A stretch of DNA of 64,000 nt from Magnetovibrio sp. PR-2 (GCF_036689815.1 NZ_JBAHUR010000002.1:394915-458914); one strand, 5' to 3'; positions 46,203 to 57,151 are shown, counted from the first letter of the stretch. Notes: generated from the letters alone by a model not told the origin. Numbers and translations: made by a program.

Positions 46203-47572
46203 GTCTCGCCCCCTTCATCTTCATCATGATCGGCGTTGATGGCGTTTTGCGCGGCGGCGGCTTCCTCTTCGGGGGCCGGGTGCGGTTTCTTTTTCACGCG
46301 CAGTTTATCCCAATACGCCAGACGTTTGCCAATGTCGCGCTCAAAGCCGATTTCCTTGGGCCTGTAGAAGCGCTGACGCCCCATCTCGTCTGGAAAGTAG
46401 TTTTGCCCGGAAAAGCCGTCCTGAGCGTCGTGGTCGTAGTCATAGCCCTTACCATAACCCAAATCCTTCATCATCTTTGTCGGCGCGTTCAAGATGTGCA
46501 TGGGCGGCATCAAGGACCCGGTGTCGCGTGCTGCGCGCTTGGCCCCCTTCTCTGCCATGTAGGCCGCGTTGGATTTTGGTGCGGTGCCCAGATAGATCAC
46601 CAACTGAGCCAGGGCAAGGTCTCCTTCGGGACTTCCCAAACGTTCATATGCCTGCCATGCGGCAATGGCTTGGTTCAAGGCATTGGGGTCGGCCAGACCG
46701 ATGTCTTCGACGGCAAAGCGCGTGAGGCGCCGCGCTATAAAATGCGGGTCTTCCCCGCCGTCCAGCATCCGCGCAAACCAATACAGCGCCGCATCGGTGT
46801 CAGAGCCCCTCAGCGACTTATGCAGGGCTGAAATCAGATTGTAGTGGCCTTCTTGGGACTTGTCGTACAGCGGCAGGCGCTTTTGCACCACGCTGGCCAA
46901 GTCCTCCGTTGAAAGCGGACTTGAACCGTCCGGAAGCGCCAAGAGTTCTTCGGCCAAATTCAACAAATAGCGCCCGTCTCCGTCCGCCATGGCGCGCAGA
47001 GCCGCGCGGGCGTCTTGGTCAATGGGCAGGCCTTTGCCCGTAATGTCTTCGGCGCGCTGAAGCAGTTCTTCCAATGCATGATCGTCCAGGCGGTTCAAAA
47101 CCAACACCTGGGCGCGGGACAACAGGGCGGCGTTGAGCTCAAACGACGGGTTTTCCGTGGTCGCCCCCACCAAGATCACCGTGCCGTTTTCCACATAGGG
47201 CAAAAAGCCGTCCTGTTGGGCGCGGTTGAAGCGATGGATTTCATCGATGAACAGCAGTGTCCCTTGGCCCATATCGCGCCGTTCCTTGGCCCGCTGGAAG
47301 ACCTTTTTCAAATCTGCCACGCCGGAAAACACCGCCGACAGGGGCTCGAAATAGAGCTGGGTATGCTGGGCCAAAAGCCGCGCAATGGTGGTTTTGCCCG
47401 TACCGGGCGGCCCCCACAAGACCAAGCTGGTGAGGCGTCCCGCTTTGACCATGCGCCCCAAGGGACCACTTTCGGCCAGCAAATGGCCCTGGCCGACCAC
47501 TTCGTCCAAAGTGTTCGGTCTCAACCGGTCTGCCAAAGGCCTGGGGGCCTGATCTTCGAACAGTGAGCTCAC
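46199..47572 (-). CDS. rarA: Replication-associated recombination protein A (RarA/MgsA)
   Basis: A 457-residue clamp-loader-like AAA+ ATPase with RPNTLDEVVGQGHLL at the start, Walker A GPPGTGKT, Walker B LLFIDEIHRF and sensor-1 GATTENPSF, and a C-terminal tetramerisation domain (YGKGYDYDHDAQDGFSGQNY). It acts at stalled forks and interacts with SSB. The last 25 residues are acidic and Ala/Glu-rich. It begins 16 bases after the protease gene stop. Confidence 0.95.
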   Translation of the reverse strand: MSSLFEDQAPRPLADRLRPNTLDEVVGQGHLLAESGPLGRMVKAGRLTSLVLWGPPGTGKTTIARLLAQHTQLYFEPLSAVFSGVADLKKVFQRAKERRDMGQGTLLFIDEIHRFNRAQQDGFLPYVENGTVILVGATTENPSFELNAALLSRAQVLVLNRLDDHALEELLQRAEDITGKGLPIDQDARAALRAMADGDGRYLLNLAEELLALPDGSSPLSTEDLASVVQKRLPLYDKSQEGHYNLISALHKSLRGSDTDAALYWFARMLDGGEDPHFIARRLTRFAVEDIGLADPNALNQAIAAWQAYERLGSPEGDLALAQLVIYLGTAPKSNAAYMAEKGAKRAARDTGSLMPPMHILNAPTKMMKDLGYGKGYDYDHDAQDGFSGQNYFPDEMGRQRFYRPKEIGFERDIGKRLAYWDKLRVKKKPHPAPEEEAAAAQNAINADHDEDEGGET

Positions 47573-47587
47573 GTCTCACGCCTCATT

Positions 47588-49003
47588 TTAACGGATGACG
47601 ATGTTTCTTTCCTGGCCGTCGCGCTCTATGCGGATAATCCAGGCTGTGGGCGTTTTGCCCACCATACCCAAAAGCGTGCGCACATTGACAACATCCGTGC
47701 CGTTGACTTGCAAAATGATATCACCGCGTTCAAACCCAATGCGCGACGCGTTGCCTTTGCGCTCCAACGCCATGACGATGACACCGGTCTTTTCATGCAC
47801 AAAGCCCAATTCGTCGGCGAGCTTAGGCGACAAATTCGCCACCACGGCCCCTTGGAACGGATTGCGGCCCCGGATCATGGTTTCATTTTTGGGCGGCATC
47901 GCCGGCGGGGCTTCTAAGGCAATGGTGAGCTGCTTCAACCCGCCGCGACGCATCACGCCCAGCTTGGCGAAACCCTGGGCCGGAAGCGTTGCCACCTTAA
48001 AGCGCAGGTCTTGCCCGTCGCGGATTTCCTTGTCGTTGATGGTGAGCAAGATATCGCCCAGCTTCATGCCGCTGCGCGCCGCCGGACCGCCCGGATAAAC
48101 ACTGGTGATCATCACGCCGTAAGGACGCTTCATGCCGATGCTTTCCGCAATGTCGGCGCTGACCCCTTGGCCGCGAGCCCCCAACCACGGACGAACCACG
48201 TTGCCGTTGGTAACCAGGCTGGAGACCACACGCGTCACCATGTTGGCGGGAATAGCGAAGCCGATGCCGTGGGATGCCCCAGTTTTCGTGAAAATTGCCG
48301 TGTTGATGCCGATCAAACGCCCCTTCACGTCCACCAAAGCCCCGCCCGAATTGCCGGGGTTGATGGCGGCGTCGGTTTGAATGAAGGAATTTAAGTCCGA
48401 AACCGAAGACCGGCGCGACAAGGCCGAAACGATGCCGCTGGTGACCGTTTGGCCCACACCGAACGGGTTGCCGATGGCCAGAACCAAATCTCCCACCTCG
48501 ACTTTATCGGAATCGCTGGGCTTTAAGAACGGCAGATGTTCCCCATTATCGAGCGCCAGCTGGATCAAGGCCAAGTCGGTGCGTTTATCCTTACCCAGCA
48601 CCCGCGCACTGAATTCCCGACGGTCGTTCAAGACGACTTTGATTTCTTCCGCGCCTTCTAAGACGTGCACGTTGGTCACGGCCAAGCCTGCGGGGCTGAT
48701 CAACACGCCCGAGCCCAAAGAGTTCTGCACCTTGCGTTTCGGCCCCGGTACGGAGCGCTGCGCCTGATCACCGAAAAAGCGGCGAAAGAACGGATCGTCG
48801 AACAGCGGCATGCGGCGGCTGGACCGGATGGTCTTGGACGTATAGATGTTGACCACAGCCGGTGCCGTTTCTTTCACCAATGGCGCATACGACAGCACGA
48901 TTTGGTTTTGTGTCGCCGGAACGGTTTTGGTTTCAGCCTGGGCCGATACGGCCACAAACACGCTGAGCAGGACAATCAAACGGGTGGCCTTGACCAAGAA
49001 CAT
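47588..49003 (-). CDS. Periplasmic DegP/DegQ-like serine protease
   Basis: A 471-residue exported HtrA protease: signal peptide (1-23), trypsin-like domain with His113 (TNVHVLEG), Asp143 (KRTDLAL) and Ser219 (NPGNSGG), and two PDZ domains (about 295-375 and 390-471). The family degrades or refolds damaged envelope proteins. ATG 49003 gives the classic signal peptide, so the long upstream extension is rejected. The two-PDZ layout matches DegP/DegQ rather than DegS. Confidence 0.94.
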   Translation of the reverse strand: MFLVKATRLIVLLSVFVAVSAQAETKTVPATQNQIVLSYAPLVKETAPAVVNIYTSKTIRSSRRMPLFDDPFFRRFFGDQAQRSVPGPKRKVQNSLGSGVLISPAGLAVTNVHVLEGAEEIKVVLNDRREFSARVLGKDKRTDLALIQLALDNGEHLPFLKPSDSDKVEVGDLVLAIGNPFGVGQTVTSGIVSALSRRSSVSDLNSFIQTDAAINPGNSGGALVDVKGRLIGINTAIFTKTGASHGIGFAIPANMVTRVVSSLVTNGNVVRPWLGARGQGVSADIAESIGMKRPYGVMITSVYPGGPAARSGMKLGDILLTINDKEIRDGQDLRFKVATLPAQGFAKLGVMRRGGLKQLTIALEAPPAMPPKNETMIRGRNPFQGAVVANLSPKLADELGFVHEKTGVIVMALERKGNASRIGFERGDIILQVNGTDVVNVRTLLGMVGKTPTAWIIRIERDGQERNIVIR

Positions 49004-49196
49004 ATGCACGGACTCTCTATTGGATTTCAGGGGTAAAGTCTGGAGTTTTGAGCATAGCGAATTTCGCTTCATTTTCCATGCGAAAGCTGGGTTCTTCACG
49101 AAAAAGAAAAAGCCCTCTTGTTTGTCATACGGTCGCCCCCCTCTTCATGTATGCATACCCTTTACTGGCTAGTGCATATATGGAGAACGAACGGAA

Positions 49197-49799
49197 ATGA
49201 GAACACTTGGTGCGCTGATATTCCCCGACTTCGAACTTCTGGATCTTTTTGGTCCGCTAGAAATGTTCGGAATGCTGCCCAACAACTTCGAATTGAAGCT
49301 CGTCTCGCAATCAGGCGTCCATGTGCAAAGCAAACAAGGCCCCTGCGTTCTGGCGGATGCAACGTTCAAAGACATGACCGACTTTGACGTCATTCTTGTA
49401 CCCGGAGGAAAAGGAACGCGGCATGAAATTAACAATCAAGCCTTACTCAATTGGCTAAAAGAGCGCGCCCATGCAGCACAATGGGTTTTAACGGTCTGTA
49501 CAGGGAGCGCCCTTCTCGCCAAAACGGGACTTTTGGATGGGCGTTCCGCCACCACCAACAAATTAGCCTTCGATTGGGTTGTCGGGAACCGCCCTCAGGT
49601 CAAATGGCAACACAAAGCCCGATGGGCTGAAGATGGAAAGTTCTTCACCTCATCTGGGGTGTCGGCAGGCATGGACATGAGCCTTGCCGCCATCGCACGC
49701 ATGCATGATATCGAAACTGCCGAGCAAATTACCAACTGGGCAGAGTACAACTGGAATCGCGACCACGCATGTGACCCATATGCAAAATCAGGCACGTAA
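49197..49799 (+). CDS. DJ-1/PfpI-family protein
   Basis: A 200-residue protein of the PfpI/DJ-1 group, closest in layout to isonitrile hydratase-like members: LIFPDFELLDLFGPLEMFG at the start, LVPGGKGTRHE and a nucleophile-elbow Cys101 in VLTVCTGSALLAKTG, with SSGVSAGMDMSLA later. The substrate is unknown. ATG 49197 follows CGAACGGAA. It is the only plus-strand gene between the protease and the ribosomal cluster and shares its 3' intergenic region with the rplQ terminator. Confidence 0.88.
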   Translation: MRTLGALIFPDFELLDLFGPLEMFGMLPNNFELKLVSQSGVHVQSKQGPCVLADATFKDMTDFDVILVPGGKGTRHEINNQALLNWLKERAHAAQWVLTVCTGSALLAKTGLLDGRSATTNKLAFDWVVGNRPQVKWQHKARWAEDGKFFTSSGVSAGMDMSLAAIARMHDIETAEQITNWAEYNWNRDHACDPYAKSGT

Positions 49800-49811
49800 A
49801 TGGTGAAGATC

Positions 49812-49845
49812 AAAAAAGGAGCCAACGCTAATCGCGCTGGCTCCT
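49812..49845 (-). terminator. Terminator of the ribosomal protein operon
   Basis: On the minus strand GGAGCCAGCGC and GCGTTGGCTCC form a stem closely followed by TTTTTTG. It lies 37 bases after rplQ and probably ends the long tuf-to-rplQ transcription unit. Confidence 0.9.
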
Positions 49846-49881
49846 CATTCTGGTCAAAGCCTCAGTTCTGAGGACACAGAC

Positions 49882-50307
49882 TTATTCTTCGTCAGCAGCT
49901 TCCGCTTCTGCAGCCACGCGGGCTTTGTCGGCGGCGCCTTTGGCTTCCGGATCGCGGTCCATCAGCTCCAAGTAGGCCATCGGAGCGGCGTCGCCGTAGC
50001 GGAAACCGGCTTTGAGAACACGGGTGTAACCGCCCGGGCGTTCTTTGTAGCGGTCAGCCAAAACGTCGAACAGTTTTGCCACAGCAGCTTCGTCGCGCAT
50101 GAAAGCAAAAGCTTGGCGACGGGCGTGCAGATCGCCGCGTTTGCCCAGAGAAATCATTTTGTCCGCGATGGAACGCATTTCTTTGGCTTTGGGCAGCGTG
50201 GTTTTGATCTGCTCGTGAACGATCAAAGACACCACCATGTTCGAAAACATAGCCTTACGGTGGCTGTGGGTGCGGTTCAGTTTACGTAGTTTCAAACCGT
50301 GACGCAT
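49882..50307 (-). CDS. rplQ: 50S ribosomal protein L17
   Basis: A 141-residue L17 that sits at the exit of the peptide tunnel. Its start [20 protein letters not shown] is invariant across bacteria, which fixes ATG 50307. The last 20 residues ([22 protein letters not shown]) are an Ala/Glu tail longer than in E. coli. It is the last gene of the alpha operon, 140 bases after rpoA, and is followed by the terminator. Confidence 0.98.
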   Translation of the reverse strand: MRHGLKLRKLNRTHSHRKAMFSNMVVSLIVHEQIKTTLPKAKEMRSIADKMISLGKRGDLHARRQAFAFMRDEAAVAKLFDVLADRYKERPGGYTRVLKAGFRYGDAAPMAYLELMDRDPEAKGAADKARVAAEAEAADEE

Positions 50308-50448
50308 GACGGTATCTCCTATTTTTGTTCCTGCCCGCCAATCTTGGTCGGGACAGATTTCTAAAAACTGGAACGCCCCGCACAACTGTGCGGGTACGTC
50401 CAGATGGACCGGTGCGGTCCGAAGTCTTTCAAAGAAGCTGAGCGTGGA

Positions 50449-51468
50449 TTAGAACGGCTCTTCGAGCTTTTTCGCCAGATCTTCAATATTTTCAGGCGGC
50501 CAGTTGGGGATATCCATACCCAAGTGCAGACCCATCTGCGCCAGAACTTCTTTGATCTCGTTCAGAGATTTGCGGCCGAAGTTCGGGGTGCGCAGCATGT
50601 CGGCTTCGGTCTTTTGAACCAAATCGCCGATGTAGATGATGTTGTCGTTTTTGAGGCAGTTCGCAGAACGAACGGAAAGCTCCAGTTCGTCGACTTTGCG
50701 CAGCAAGTTCTTGTTGAACGGCAGCTCGTCGCGGACTTCCTCTTCGGCAGCGGCAACTTCGGGCTCATCAAAGTTGATGAACAAACGCAGTTGTTCTTGC
50801 AAAATGCGTGCAGCCAAAGCTACGGCATCTTCCGGCGTGACCGAACCGTTGGTTTCAACGCTCAGTTCCAGCTTGTCCAAGTCGGTTTCTTGACCAACAC
50901 GCGTGTTGTCGATCTTGTAGCTGACTTTGTTGACCGGAGAGAACACGGCGTCGATGGGAATCAGGCCGATGGGCGGGTCTTCGGGGCGGTTTTCTTGAGC
51001 CGCCACATAACCTTTGCCGGTATCAACCGTGAATTCCATGTTGACCTTTTTGCCCTCGTCCAAATGGAAGAGAACCAAATCCGGGTCCATCACTTCGATT
51101 TCGGAACCGGTGTCGATCATACCCGCGGTGATTTCACCCGGTTTTTCGACCGACAAGGTCATTTTCTTTTTGCCTTCGGAGTGAACCTTCAGACCCATAC
51201 CTTTGATGTTCAAGATGATGTCGGTGACATCTTCGCGAACGCCGGGGATGGACGAAAATTCATGCAACACGCCGTCAACATGGATCGCCGTAACGGCACC
51301 ACCACGAAGAGACGAAAGCAAAATACGACGCAGGGCATTGCCCAACGTCAGACCGAACCCGCGTTCCAGCGGTTCGGCGACGACCTTTGCGGAACGCGTG
51401 GCATCGTGCCCACTTTCCACTTCAAGTTTCGTCGGTTTGATCAGTTCCTGCCAATTTTTTTGAATCAC
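50449..51468 (-). CDS. rpoA: RNA polymerase alpha subunit
   Basis: A 339-residue alpha subunit: an N-terminal dimerisation and assembly domain (about 1-235, [20 protein letters not shown]) and a C-terminal DNA- and activator-binding domain (about 255-325, [19 protein letters not shown] to [14 protein letters not shown]). The acidic linker ([12 protein letters not shown]) is short. The ends agree with other alphaproteobacterial alpha subunits. A 146-base gap with a hairpin separates it from rpsK. Confidence 0.98.
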   Translation of the reverse strand: MIQKNWQELIKPTKLEVESGHDATRSAKVVAEPLERGFGLTLGNALRRILLSSLRGGAVTAIHVDGVLHEFSSIPGVREDVTDIILNIKGMGLKVHSEGKKKMTLSVEKPGEITAGMIDTGSEIEVMDPDLVLFHLDEGKKVNMEFTVDTGKGYVAAQENRPEDPPIGLIPIDAVFSPVNKVSYKIDNTRVGQETDLDKLELSVETNGSVTPEDAVALAARILQEQLRLFINFDEPEVAAAEEEVRDELPFNKNLLRKVDELELSVRSANCLKNDNIIYIGDLVQKTEADMLRTPNFGRKSLNEIKEVLAQMGLHLGMDIPNWPPENIEDLAKKLEEPF

Positions 51469-51543
51469 GGCTGTGACCTCGCGCCTGCACGTTAATGCAT
51501 AAATGGGACCCCAGAAAAGCCTAGGGACCCTAACCTAAATTGC

Positions 51544-51567
51544 CGACCCCAGCAGAGGCTGGGGTCG
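51544..51567. other. Intercistronic hairpin between rpsK and rpoA
   Basis: CGACCCCAGC (51544-51553) pairs with GCTGGGGTCG (51558-51567) around AGAG. No T-run follows on the minus strand, so it is not a full terminator. It may attenuate or stabilise the rpoA-rplQ part of the mRNA. Confidence 0.7.
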
Positions 51568-51614
51568 TACTAAAATATTTGTCCGCGAACGGACAGCCCG
51601 CTTAAGCGGCGCCG

Positions 51615-52007
51615 TTAGACACGACGACGTTTGCGCGGACGGCACCCATTGTGCGGGATCGGCGTCACGTCACGAATGGACGTGATTGTGAACCCAACTG
51701 CCTGCAGAGCACGCAGAGCAGATTCGCGTCCAGAACCAGGACCTTTGACTTCGACTTCAAGAGTCTGCATGCCATGGTCTTGTGCTTTTTTGCCGGCATC
51801 TTCCGCTGCCATCTGTGCGGCATACGGTGTCGATTTACGCGAACCTTTGAAACCTTGAGCACCAGCAGAAGACCAGGAAATTGCGTTTCCTTGGGCGTCC
51901 GTGATGGTGATCATGGTGTTGTTGAACGTCGCGTTGACGTGTGCAACACCAGAAGCGATGTTTTTGCGCTCGCGACGGCGTGTGCGTGCTGCGGTTGCTT
52001 TAGCCAT
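51615..52007 (-). CDS. rpsK: 30S ribosomal protein S11
   Basis: A 130-residue S11 of the platform of the small subunit, which contacts the mRNA near the Shine-Dalgarno helix. [18 protein letters not shown] and the C-terminal [13 protein letters not shown] are signature segments. It starts 11 bases after the rpsM stop. Confidence 0.98.
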   Translation of the reverse strand: MAKATAARTRRRERKNIASGVAHVNATFNNTMITITDAQGNAISWSSAGAQGFKGSRKSTPYAAQMAAEDAGKKAQDHGMQTLEVEVKGPGSGRESALRALQAVGFTITSIRDVTPIPHNGCRPRKRRRV

Positions 52008-52018
52008 TGCTCAGCCCC

Positions 52019-52387
52019 TTATTTCTTCTTACCGGCAATGGGCTTAGCGGGGCCCTTGCGCGTGCGTGCGTTGGTGCTGGTGCGCTGACCGCGAACCGGC
52101 AAACCGCGACGATGGCGCAGACCGCGATAGCAGCCCAAGTCCATCAAACGCTTGATGTTCATTGCGACTTCACGACGCAGGTCACCTTCGACCTGGTAGT
52201 CGTTGTCGATAGTTTCGCGAATCTGAATGACTTCGTCGTCAGTCAGTTCGTTGACACGGCGCTCAGCCGGGATGCCAACCTTCGCGCAGATTTCCGCAGC
52301 CTTGGTGTTGCCAATGCCGTGGATGTAAGTGAGCGCAATCACGACACGTTTAGCGGTCGGAATGTTAACGCCTGCGATTCGAGCCAA
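52019..52387 (-). CDS. rpsM: 30S ribosomal protein S13
   Basis: A 122-residue S13 that bridges the subunits and touches the P-site t[28 protein letters not shown] at the start and [21 protein letters not shown] near the end are conserved. A gap of 104 bases separates it from adk, which may hold a promoter for the alpha operon. Confidence 0.98.
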   Translation of the reverse strand: MARIAGVNIPTAKRVVIALTYIHGIGNTKAAEICAKVGIPAERRVNELTDDEVIQIRETIDNDYQVEGDLRREVAMNIKRLMDLGCYRGLRHRRGLPVRGQRTSTNARTRKGPAKPIAGKKK

Positions 52388-52491
52388 AGCCAGTACTCCT
52401 TAGCCTTTGGTTTTCAAAGGCTTCGCGTTGAATAGTGTTAAGGAAGAGCGCGATTATAAGAAATCGCGCCTTCCTGTCAACACGAAGTCTT

Positions 52492-53136
52492 TCAACCGAT
52501 AATGTTCTCTAGTGACGAGGTCACGGCATCGATGTCCGCCATCCCGTCAACTTGCTTCAAAATGCCCTGTTCTCCGTAGAAATTGGAGATGGGCGCGGTT
52601 TGTTCATGGTATTGCGTTAAGCGGTTGCGCACGGTTTCTTCGTTGTCATCAGCGCGGCGGGTGAAATCAGTAGAACCGCACTTATCACAGACTCCGTCCG
52701 TGGCAGGTTTTTGGAACGAATCATGATAACCGGCACCGCATTTGGAGCACGTATAGCGTCCGCAGATTCGTTCCACCATGGCTTCGTCGTCCACCGTCAG
52801 CTCAATCACGTGATCGAGTTTCAGGGACTTCTCAGCCAACATTGTGTTCAGCGCTTCTGCCTGGGGCACGGTGCGCGGGAAACCGTCGAGGATGAAACCG
52901 CCCTTGCAGTCATCCTGATCGATACGGTCGGAAATGATGCCGATAACCAGCTCGTCCGACACAAGACCGCCAGATTCCATAACTGCCTTGGCTTGCTGGC
53001 CGATTTCGCTGCCGGAGGCAACGGCGGCACGCAGCATATCGCCGGTGGACAATTGGACGATGGAAAACTTGTCTTCCAAACGTTTGGACTGGGTACCTTT
53101 ACCGGCACCCGGCGGGCCTAAAAGAATCAAATTCAT
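52492..53136 (-). CDS. adk: Adenylate kinase with Cys4 zinc-type lid
   Basis: A 214-residue long-form adenylate kinase converting ATP and AMP to two ADP. Gly-rich loop [10 protein letters not shown] (7-16), FILDGFPRT and the LID domain with four cysteines in pairs ([10 protein letters not shown], then CDKCGS), which would bind zinc structurally, unlike the Cys-free E. coli enzyme. It overlaps no gene and starts 5 bases after secY, the usual spc-operon order in this class. Confidence 0.97.
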   Translation of the reverse strand: MNLILLGPPGAGKGTQSKRLEDKFSIVQLSTGDMLRAAVASGSEIGQQAKAVMESGGLVSDELVIGIISDRIDQDDCKGGFILDGFPRTVPQAEALNTMLAEKSLKLDHVIELTVDDEAMVERICGRYTCSKCGAGYHDSFQKPATDGVCDKCGSTDFTRRADDNEETVRNRLTQYHEQTAPISNFYGEQGILKQVDGMADIDAVTSSLENIIG

Positions 53137-53141
53137 GGGTT

Positions 53142-54479
53142 TTAGCTCCTTCCCCGTAGCTTTGCTTTTTTGATCAAACCCTCATACTGGTGAGCCAGCA
53201 TGTGGGACTGTACCTGTGCGACCGTATCGAGGGTCACAGTGACAACGATGAGCAAAGACGTACCACCGAAATAGAACGGCACGGCGTATTGCGACATCAA
53301 AATCTCAGGCAAAAGACAAACGGCCGCCAGATACGCAGCACCAACAACGGTGAGGCGCGTCAAAACTTTGTCCAAATATTCGGCTGTATTCTTGCCCGGA
53401 CGAATGCCCGGAACAAAACCACCATACTTTTTCAAGTTATCGGCGGTATCCGCAGGATTGAACACAACGGCCGTATAGAAAAATGCAAAGAACACGATCA
53501 ACGCAACATAGATGATCAGATACGCGGGTTGTCCGCGCCCCATCAATGCCGTCAACGTGGTCACCCATTCAGGTCCAGAGCCAGCAGCGCTGAAGCCCAA
53601 AATGGTCACGGGGAGGCCCAAAATAGAGCCCGCGAAAATCGGCGGGATAACGCCCGACGTATTGATTTTCAAGGGCAAGTGAGAACTTTCACCACCGGAC
53701 ATCTTGTTGCCTTGCTGGCGTTTGGGATATTGAACGATGATGCGACGTTGAGCGCGTTCGACGAACACGATCAAGAAGATCACGCCAATAGCCATAACCA
53801 GCAGGCCGATGATGAAGATGGTCGAAAGTGCGCCTGTGCGGCCCAACTCCAAGGTGCCGGCAACGGCACTTGGCAGGTTGGCGACGATACCGGCAAAGAT
53901 GATCAATGAGATCCCGTTGCCCACACCGCGCTGGGTGATTTGTTCACCCAACCACATCAAGAACATCGTACCACCCGTCAAGGTCACCACCGTGGTGAAA
54001 CGGAAGAACCAGTCGTCGTTCAAGACAGCTTGACCGCCCGACATGGAGCTTAGCCCCACGGCAATACCGTAGGCCTGCATCATGGTGATGGCGACCGTCA
54101 GGTAACGGGTGTATTGGTTGATTTTCTTGCGCCCGCTCTCACCTTCCTTCTTCAGCTGCTCAAGAGAAGGCGAAATCGCCGTCATAAGCTGCATGATGAT
54201 GGATGCCGAGATGTACGGCATGATGTTGAGCGCAAAAATGGTCATACGCGAGAGCGCACCACCGGTAAACATATCGAACATGCCCAAAAGGCCGCCAGCG
54301 TTTTGGCGGAAGATTTCTTCCAGCGCAACAGGATCGATGCCCGGCAAGGGGATATACGTCCCCAAGCGGTACACGATCAACGCACCCAGTGTGAACCAGA
54401 TGCGTTTTTGAAGTTCGGTGGCCTTTTGAAAGGCACCCAAATTCGAGTTGCGAGCCATTTTGTCGGCAGCTGAAGCCAT
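53142..54479 (-). CDS. secY: SecY protein translocase subunit
   Basis: A 445-residue ten-helix core of the SecYEG channel. Landmarks are [29 protein letters not shown] at the first helix, [12 protein letters not shown], the cytoplasmic loop [17 protein letters not shown], and [17 protein letters not shown]. It starts 34 bases after rplO. No unusual insertion was seen. Confidence 0.98.
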   Translation of the reverse strand: MASAADKMARNSNLGAFQKATELQKRIWFTLGALIVYRLGTYIPLPGIDPVALEEIFRQNAGGLLGMFDMFTGGALSRMTIFALNIMPYISASIIMQLMTAISPSLEQLKKEGESGRKKINQYTRYLTVAITMMQAYGIAVGLSSMSGGQAVLNDDWFFRFTTVVTLTGGTMFLMWLGEQITQRGVGNGISLIIFAGIVANLPSAVAGTLELGRTGALSTIFIIGLLVMAIGVIFLIVFVERAQRRIIVQYPKRQQGNKMSGGESSHLPLKINTSGVIPPIFAGSILGLPVTILGFSAAGSGPEWVTTLTALMGRGQPAYLIIYVALIVFFAFFYTAVVFNPADTADNLKKYGGFVPGIRPGKNTAEYLDKVLTRLTVVGAAYLAAVCLLPEILMSQYAVPFYFGGTSLLIVVTVTLDTVAQVQSHMLAHQYEGLIKKAKLRGRS

Positions 54480-54513
54480 GTTCGGTCGTCTCCGGCGCGT
54501 TCTCTACGTTGAA

Positions 54514-55008
54514 TTAAGCGTCCGCGGCTTTTTCAGCCGGGGCAGGTTTGACGGCAACAATGGTGATGGAGCCACCAGCCTTCTCGACAGCTGCTTGAGC
54601 TGCTTTGGAGGCGCCTGCTGCTTCGATGTTCAGCTTCGCTTTGATCTCGCCGCGCGCCAGGATGCGAATGCCGTCGTAACGACCTTTCAACAATCCAGCT
54701 TCACGCAACGTCGCTGCGCTGACCACGCCTTTGACGTCGATCTTTTTGCTATCAACGTGTTTTTGCAGATCGTCGAGGTTATACACCGCGAAGTTCTTGG
54801 CAAAAATGTTGTTGAAGCCACGCTTCGGCAAACGACGATACAGGGGCATTTGGCCACCTTCAAAGCCGACGAGCGAAACACCCGAGCGGGACTTCTGGCC
54901 TTTTACACCACGTGAAGCGGTTTTGCCGGTACCGGAACCGATACCGCGGCCAACGCGTTTGCGGTTCTTGGTGGAACCCGCGTTATCGCTGATCTGATTG
55001 AGCTTCAT
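54514..55008 (-). CDS. rplO: 50S ribosomal protein L15
   Basis: A 164-residue L15 of the large subunit: MKLNQISDNAGSTKNRKRVGRG start and the Gly-rich KTASRGVKGQKSRSG segment. The C-terminal extension of about 15 residues (AVKPAPAEKAADA) is typical for alphaproteobacteria. It starts 26 bases after the rpmD stop. Confidence 0.98.
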   Translation of the reverse strand: MKLNQISDNAGSTKNRKRVGRGIGSGTGKTASRGVKGQKSRSGVSLVGFEGGQMPLYRRLPKRGFNNIFAKNFAVYNLDDLQKHVDSKKIDVKGVVSAATLREAGLLKGRYDGIRILARGEIKAKLNIEAAGASKAAQAAVEKAGGSITIVAVKPAPAEKAADA

Positions 55009-55034
55009 AGTCTCTAATCCCTATCCAAAAAGCC

Positions 55035-55232
55035 TTAAGAGGCTTCTTCGACACGTACCAAGTGAGCAACTTTGTTGATCATGCCGCGAACGGACGGCGT
55101 GTCTTCAAGTTCTTTGGTACGGTGCATTTTGTTCAGGCCCAGACCTTTGAGGGTCGCGAGCTGATCCTTCGGGCGGCCGATGGGGCTGCCCGTTTGGGTC
55201 ACCTTAACGGTTGCTTTTTTATTCGCAGCCAT
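55035..55232 (-). CDS. rpmD: 50S ribosomal protein L30
   Basis: A 65-residue L30 with the conserved [24 protein letters not shown] core. Its stop is 26 bases before rplO and its start 11 bases after rpsE. Length and composition are normal. Confidence 0.97.
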   Translation of the reverse strand: MAANKKATVKVTQTGSPIGRPKDQLATLKGLGLNKMHRTKELEDTPSVRGMINKVAHLVRVEEAS

Positions 55233-55243
55233 GGGTCTACTCC

Positions 55244-55804
55244 TTAAGCTTCGTCGCCACGGCGAGAGACAATGTCGCTCACCTTGAGGCCACGGCGCGA
55301 TGCAACGCTACGCGGCGATGCGCAGCGGTTGAGCGCGTCAAACGTCGCTTTGATCATGTTGTGCGGGTTCTGAGAGCCGTTGGATTTACAAACGACGTCT
55401 TGAACACCCATGGTTTCGAAGATGGCACGCATTGGGCCACCTGCAATCACACCGGTACCCGGAGGTGCGGAGCGCAGAACCACGCGACCGGCGCCGTAGC
55501 GACCTTGCACGTCGTGGTGCAGCGTACGACCTTCGCGCAGCGGAACACGAACCATGTTCTTTTTGGCGGTGTCGGTTGCTTTGCGGATGGCTTCCGGAAC
55601 CTCACGGGCTTTGCCCGTACCGAAACCAACGCGGCCTTTGCCGTCGCCGACAACAACCAGAGCAGCGAACGAGAAGTTACGACCACCCTTCACAACTTTG
55701 GAAACACGGTTGATGCCGACCAAACGATCGATCAGACCATCGTCTTGTTCACGATCACGGCGGTCACCACGCTGACGATCACGTTTTTGAGCAGGTTGAT
55801 TCAT
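55244..55804 (-). CDS. rpsE: 30S ribosomal protein S5
   Basis: A 186-residue S5, part of the decoding fidelity centre. The [24 protein letters not shown] and [18 protein letters not shown] segments are conserved. A 20-residue Arg/Asp-rich leader ([17 protein letters not shown]) is longer than in E. coli. ATG 55804 fixes the start; a longer reading overlaps rplR. The residues linked to spectinomycin action look ordinary. Confidence 0.97.
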   Translation of the reverse strand: MNQPAQKRDRQRGDRRDREQDDGLIDRLVGINRVSKVVKGGRNFSFAALVVVGDGKGRVGFGTGKAREVPEAIRKATDTAKKNMVRVPLREGRTLHHDVQGRYGAGRVVLRSAPPGTGVIAGGPMRAIFETMGVQDVVCKSNGSQNPHNMIKATFDALNRCASPRSVASRRGLKVSDIVSRRGDEA

Positions 55805-55814
55805 CTTACTCTCC

Positions 55815-56177
55815 TTAGAACGCCAGACCGGCTTCGCGGGCTGCGTCAGCCAGGGCTTTGACCCGGCCGTGATAACGATAACCACCGCGGTCGAAGACCA
55901 CATCGGTGATACCGGCTTTTACTGCACGCTCGGCAACAAGTTTGCCGACTTCGGCTGCAGCGGTGCTGTCAGAGCCAGATTTGAGTTTGGACTTCAGGTC
56001 CTTCTCAATGCTGGAAGCCGCAGCAACCGTGTGGCCTTTCAGATCATCGATGACCTGAGCGTAAATGTATTTGCCGGAGCGAAAGACCGAGAGGCGCGGA
56101 CGCCCTGCGGCCTTTTTAGCGAGTTGAGCGCGAGCACGTTGCTTGCGACGCTCAAAAAGTTTTTTCGCGTTTGCCAT
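55815..56177 (-). CDS. rplR: 50S ribosomal protein L18
   Basis: A 120-residue L18, which binds 5S r[33 protein letters not shown] and the C-terminal [24 protein letters not shown] are signatures. It starts 12 bases after rplF. Confidence 0.98.
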   Translation of the reverse strand: MANAKKLFERRKQRARAQLAKKAAGRPRLSVFRSGKYIYAQVIDDLKGHTVAAASSIEKDLKSKLKSGSDSTAAAEVGKLVAERAVKAGITDVVFDRGGYRYHGRVKALADAAREAGLAF

Positions 56178-56189
56178 GGGTTTCCTACC

Positions 56190-56723
56190 TTACTTCTTCT
56201 TGCCTTCCTTACGCAGAATGTATTCATCTGCGTAACGGACACCTTTGCCTTTGTAGGGCTCGGGCGGGCGATAACCACGGATTTCAGAGGCAACCTGACC
56301 AACCAATTGTTTGTTGGCGCCAGAGATATCGATCGTGGTTTGATCGGGGCACTTGATGTCGATGCCTTCGGGAAGGGAGTAGACAACTTCGTGACTGAAG
56401 CCAAGCTGCAGCACCAAGTCTTTACCCTTCATTTGAGCGCGATAACCGACACCGCTGATCAGCAGTTGCTTTTTAAAGCCTTCGGAAACGCCTTCGACCA
56501 AGTTACGGATCAAGGAGCGAGACATGCCCCACATTTGGCGTGCACGCGGTGCACCCTCACGCGGGTCGACTTTGACTTCGTTGTCGTTGACGGAAACGTC
56601 AACGTCATCGGTCAAGGTCGCGGACAGTTCGCCCAGCTTGCCCTTGGCAGTGACAGTCTGACCAGAAACTTCGACGCTAACGCCATCGGGGATCTGGACG
56701 GGGTTTTTACCGATACGAGACAT
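56190..56723 (-). CDS. rplF: 50S ribosomal protein L6
   Basis: A 177-residue L6 near the factor-binding region. [21 protein letters not shown] at the start, and [14 protein letters not shown] at the end, are conserved. No deviation in length. It starts 15 bases after the rpsH stop. Confidence 0.98.
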   Translation of the reverse strand: MSRIGKNPVQIPDGVSVEVSGQTVTAKGKLGELSATLTDDVDVSVNDNEVKVDPREGAPRARQMWGMSRSLIRNLVEGVSEGFKKQLLISGVGYRAQMKGKDLVLQLGFSHEVVYSLPEGIDIKCPDQTTIDISGANKQLVGQVASEIRGYRPPEPYKGKGVRYADEYILRKEGKKK

Positions 56724-56738
56724 ATTCAGTATTCCCCC

Positions 56739-57137
56739 TTAGAAGACTTGGCAAAGAACTTCACCGCCCACATTGGCTTCGCGAGCCTCGGCGTCGGACA
56801 TGACGCCACGGGGGGTGGAGATGATGGAAATACCAAGACCGTTGTAGACCTTGTTCAGGTCTTTGATCTTCGAATACACACGACGGCCCGGTTTGGACAC
56901 GCGCGCGATTTCCTGAATGGCGGGCTGACCTTCGTGGTATTTCAGCTCGATCTTCAGTTCGCGCAAGCCCGGACGGGATTCACTTTCTTCGAAGCTGCGG
57001 ATAAAGCCTTCGCGCTTGAGAACGTCAAGCACGTTGGCGCGCAACTTGGATGCGGGCGCAATAACAGAGGACTTGGAAGCCATCTGGCCATTGCGAATAC
57101 GGGTCAGCATATCACCCAAAGGATCTGACATGGACAT
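56739..57137 (-). CDS. rpsH: 30S ribosomal protein S8
   Basis: A 132-residue S8, a primary 16S rRNA binder and, in E. coli, the translational repressor of the spc operon. [16 protein letters not shown] at the start and [23 protein letters not shown] at the end match. Start 57137 has AGGGGAGAC upstream; ATG 57131 is possible. Confidence 0.98.
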   Translation of the reverse strand: MSMSDPLGDMLTRIRNGQMASKSSVIAPASKLRANVLDVLKREGFIRSFEESESRPGLRELKIELKYHEGQPAIQEIARVSKPGRRVYSKIKDLNKVYNGLGISIISTPRGVMSDAEAREANVGGEVLCQVF

Positions 57138-57151
57138 GTGTCTGTCTCCCC

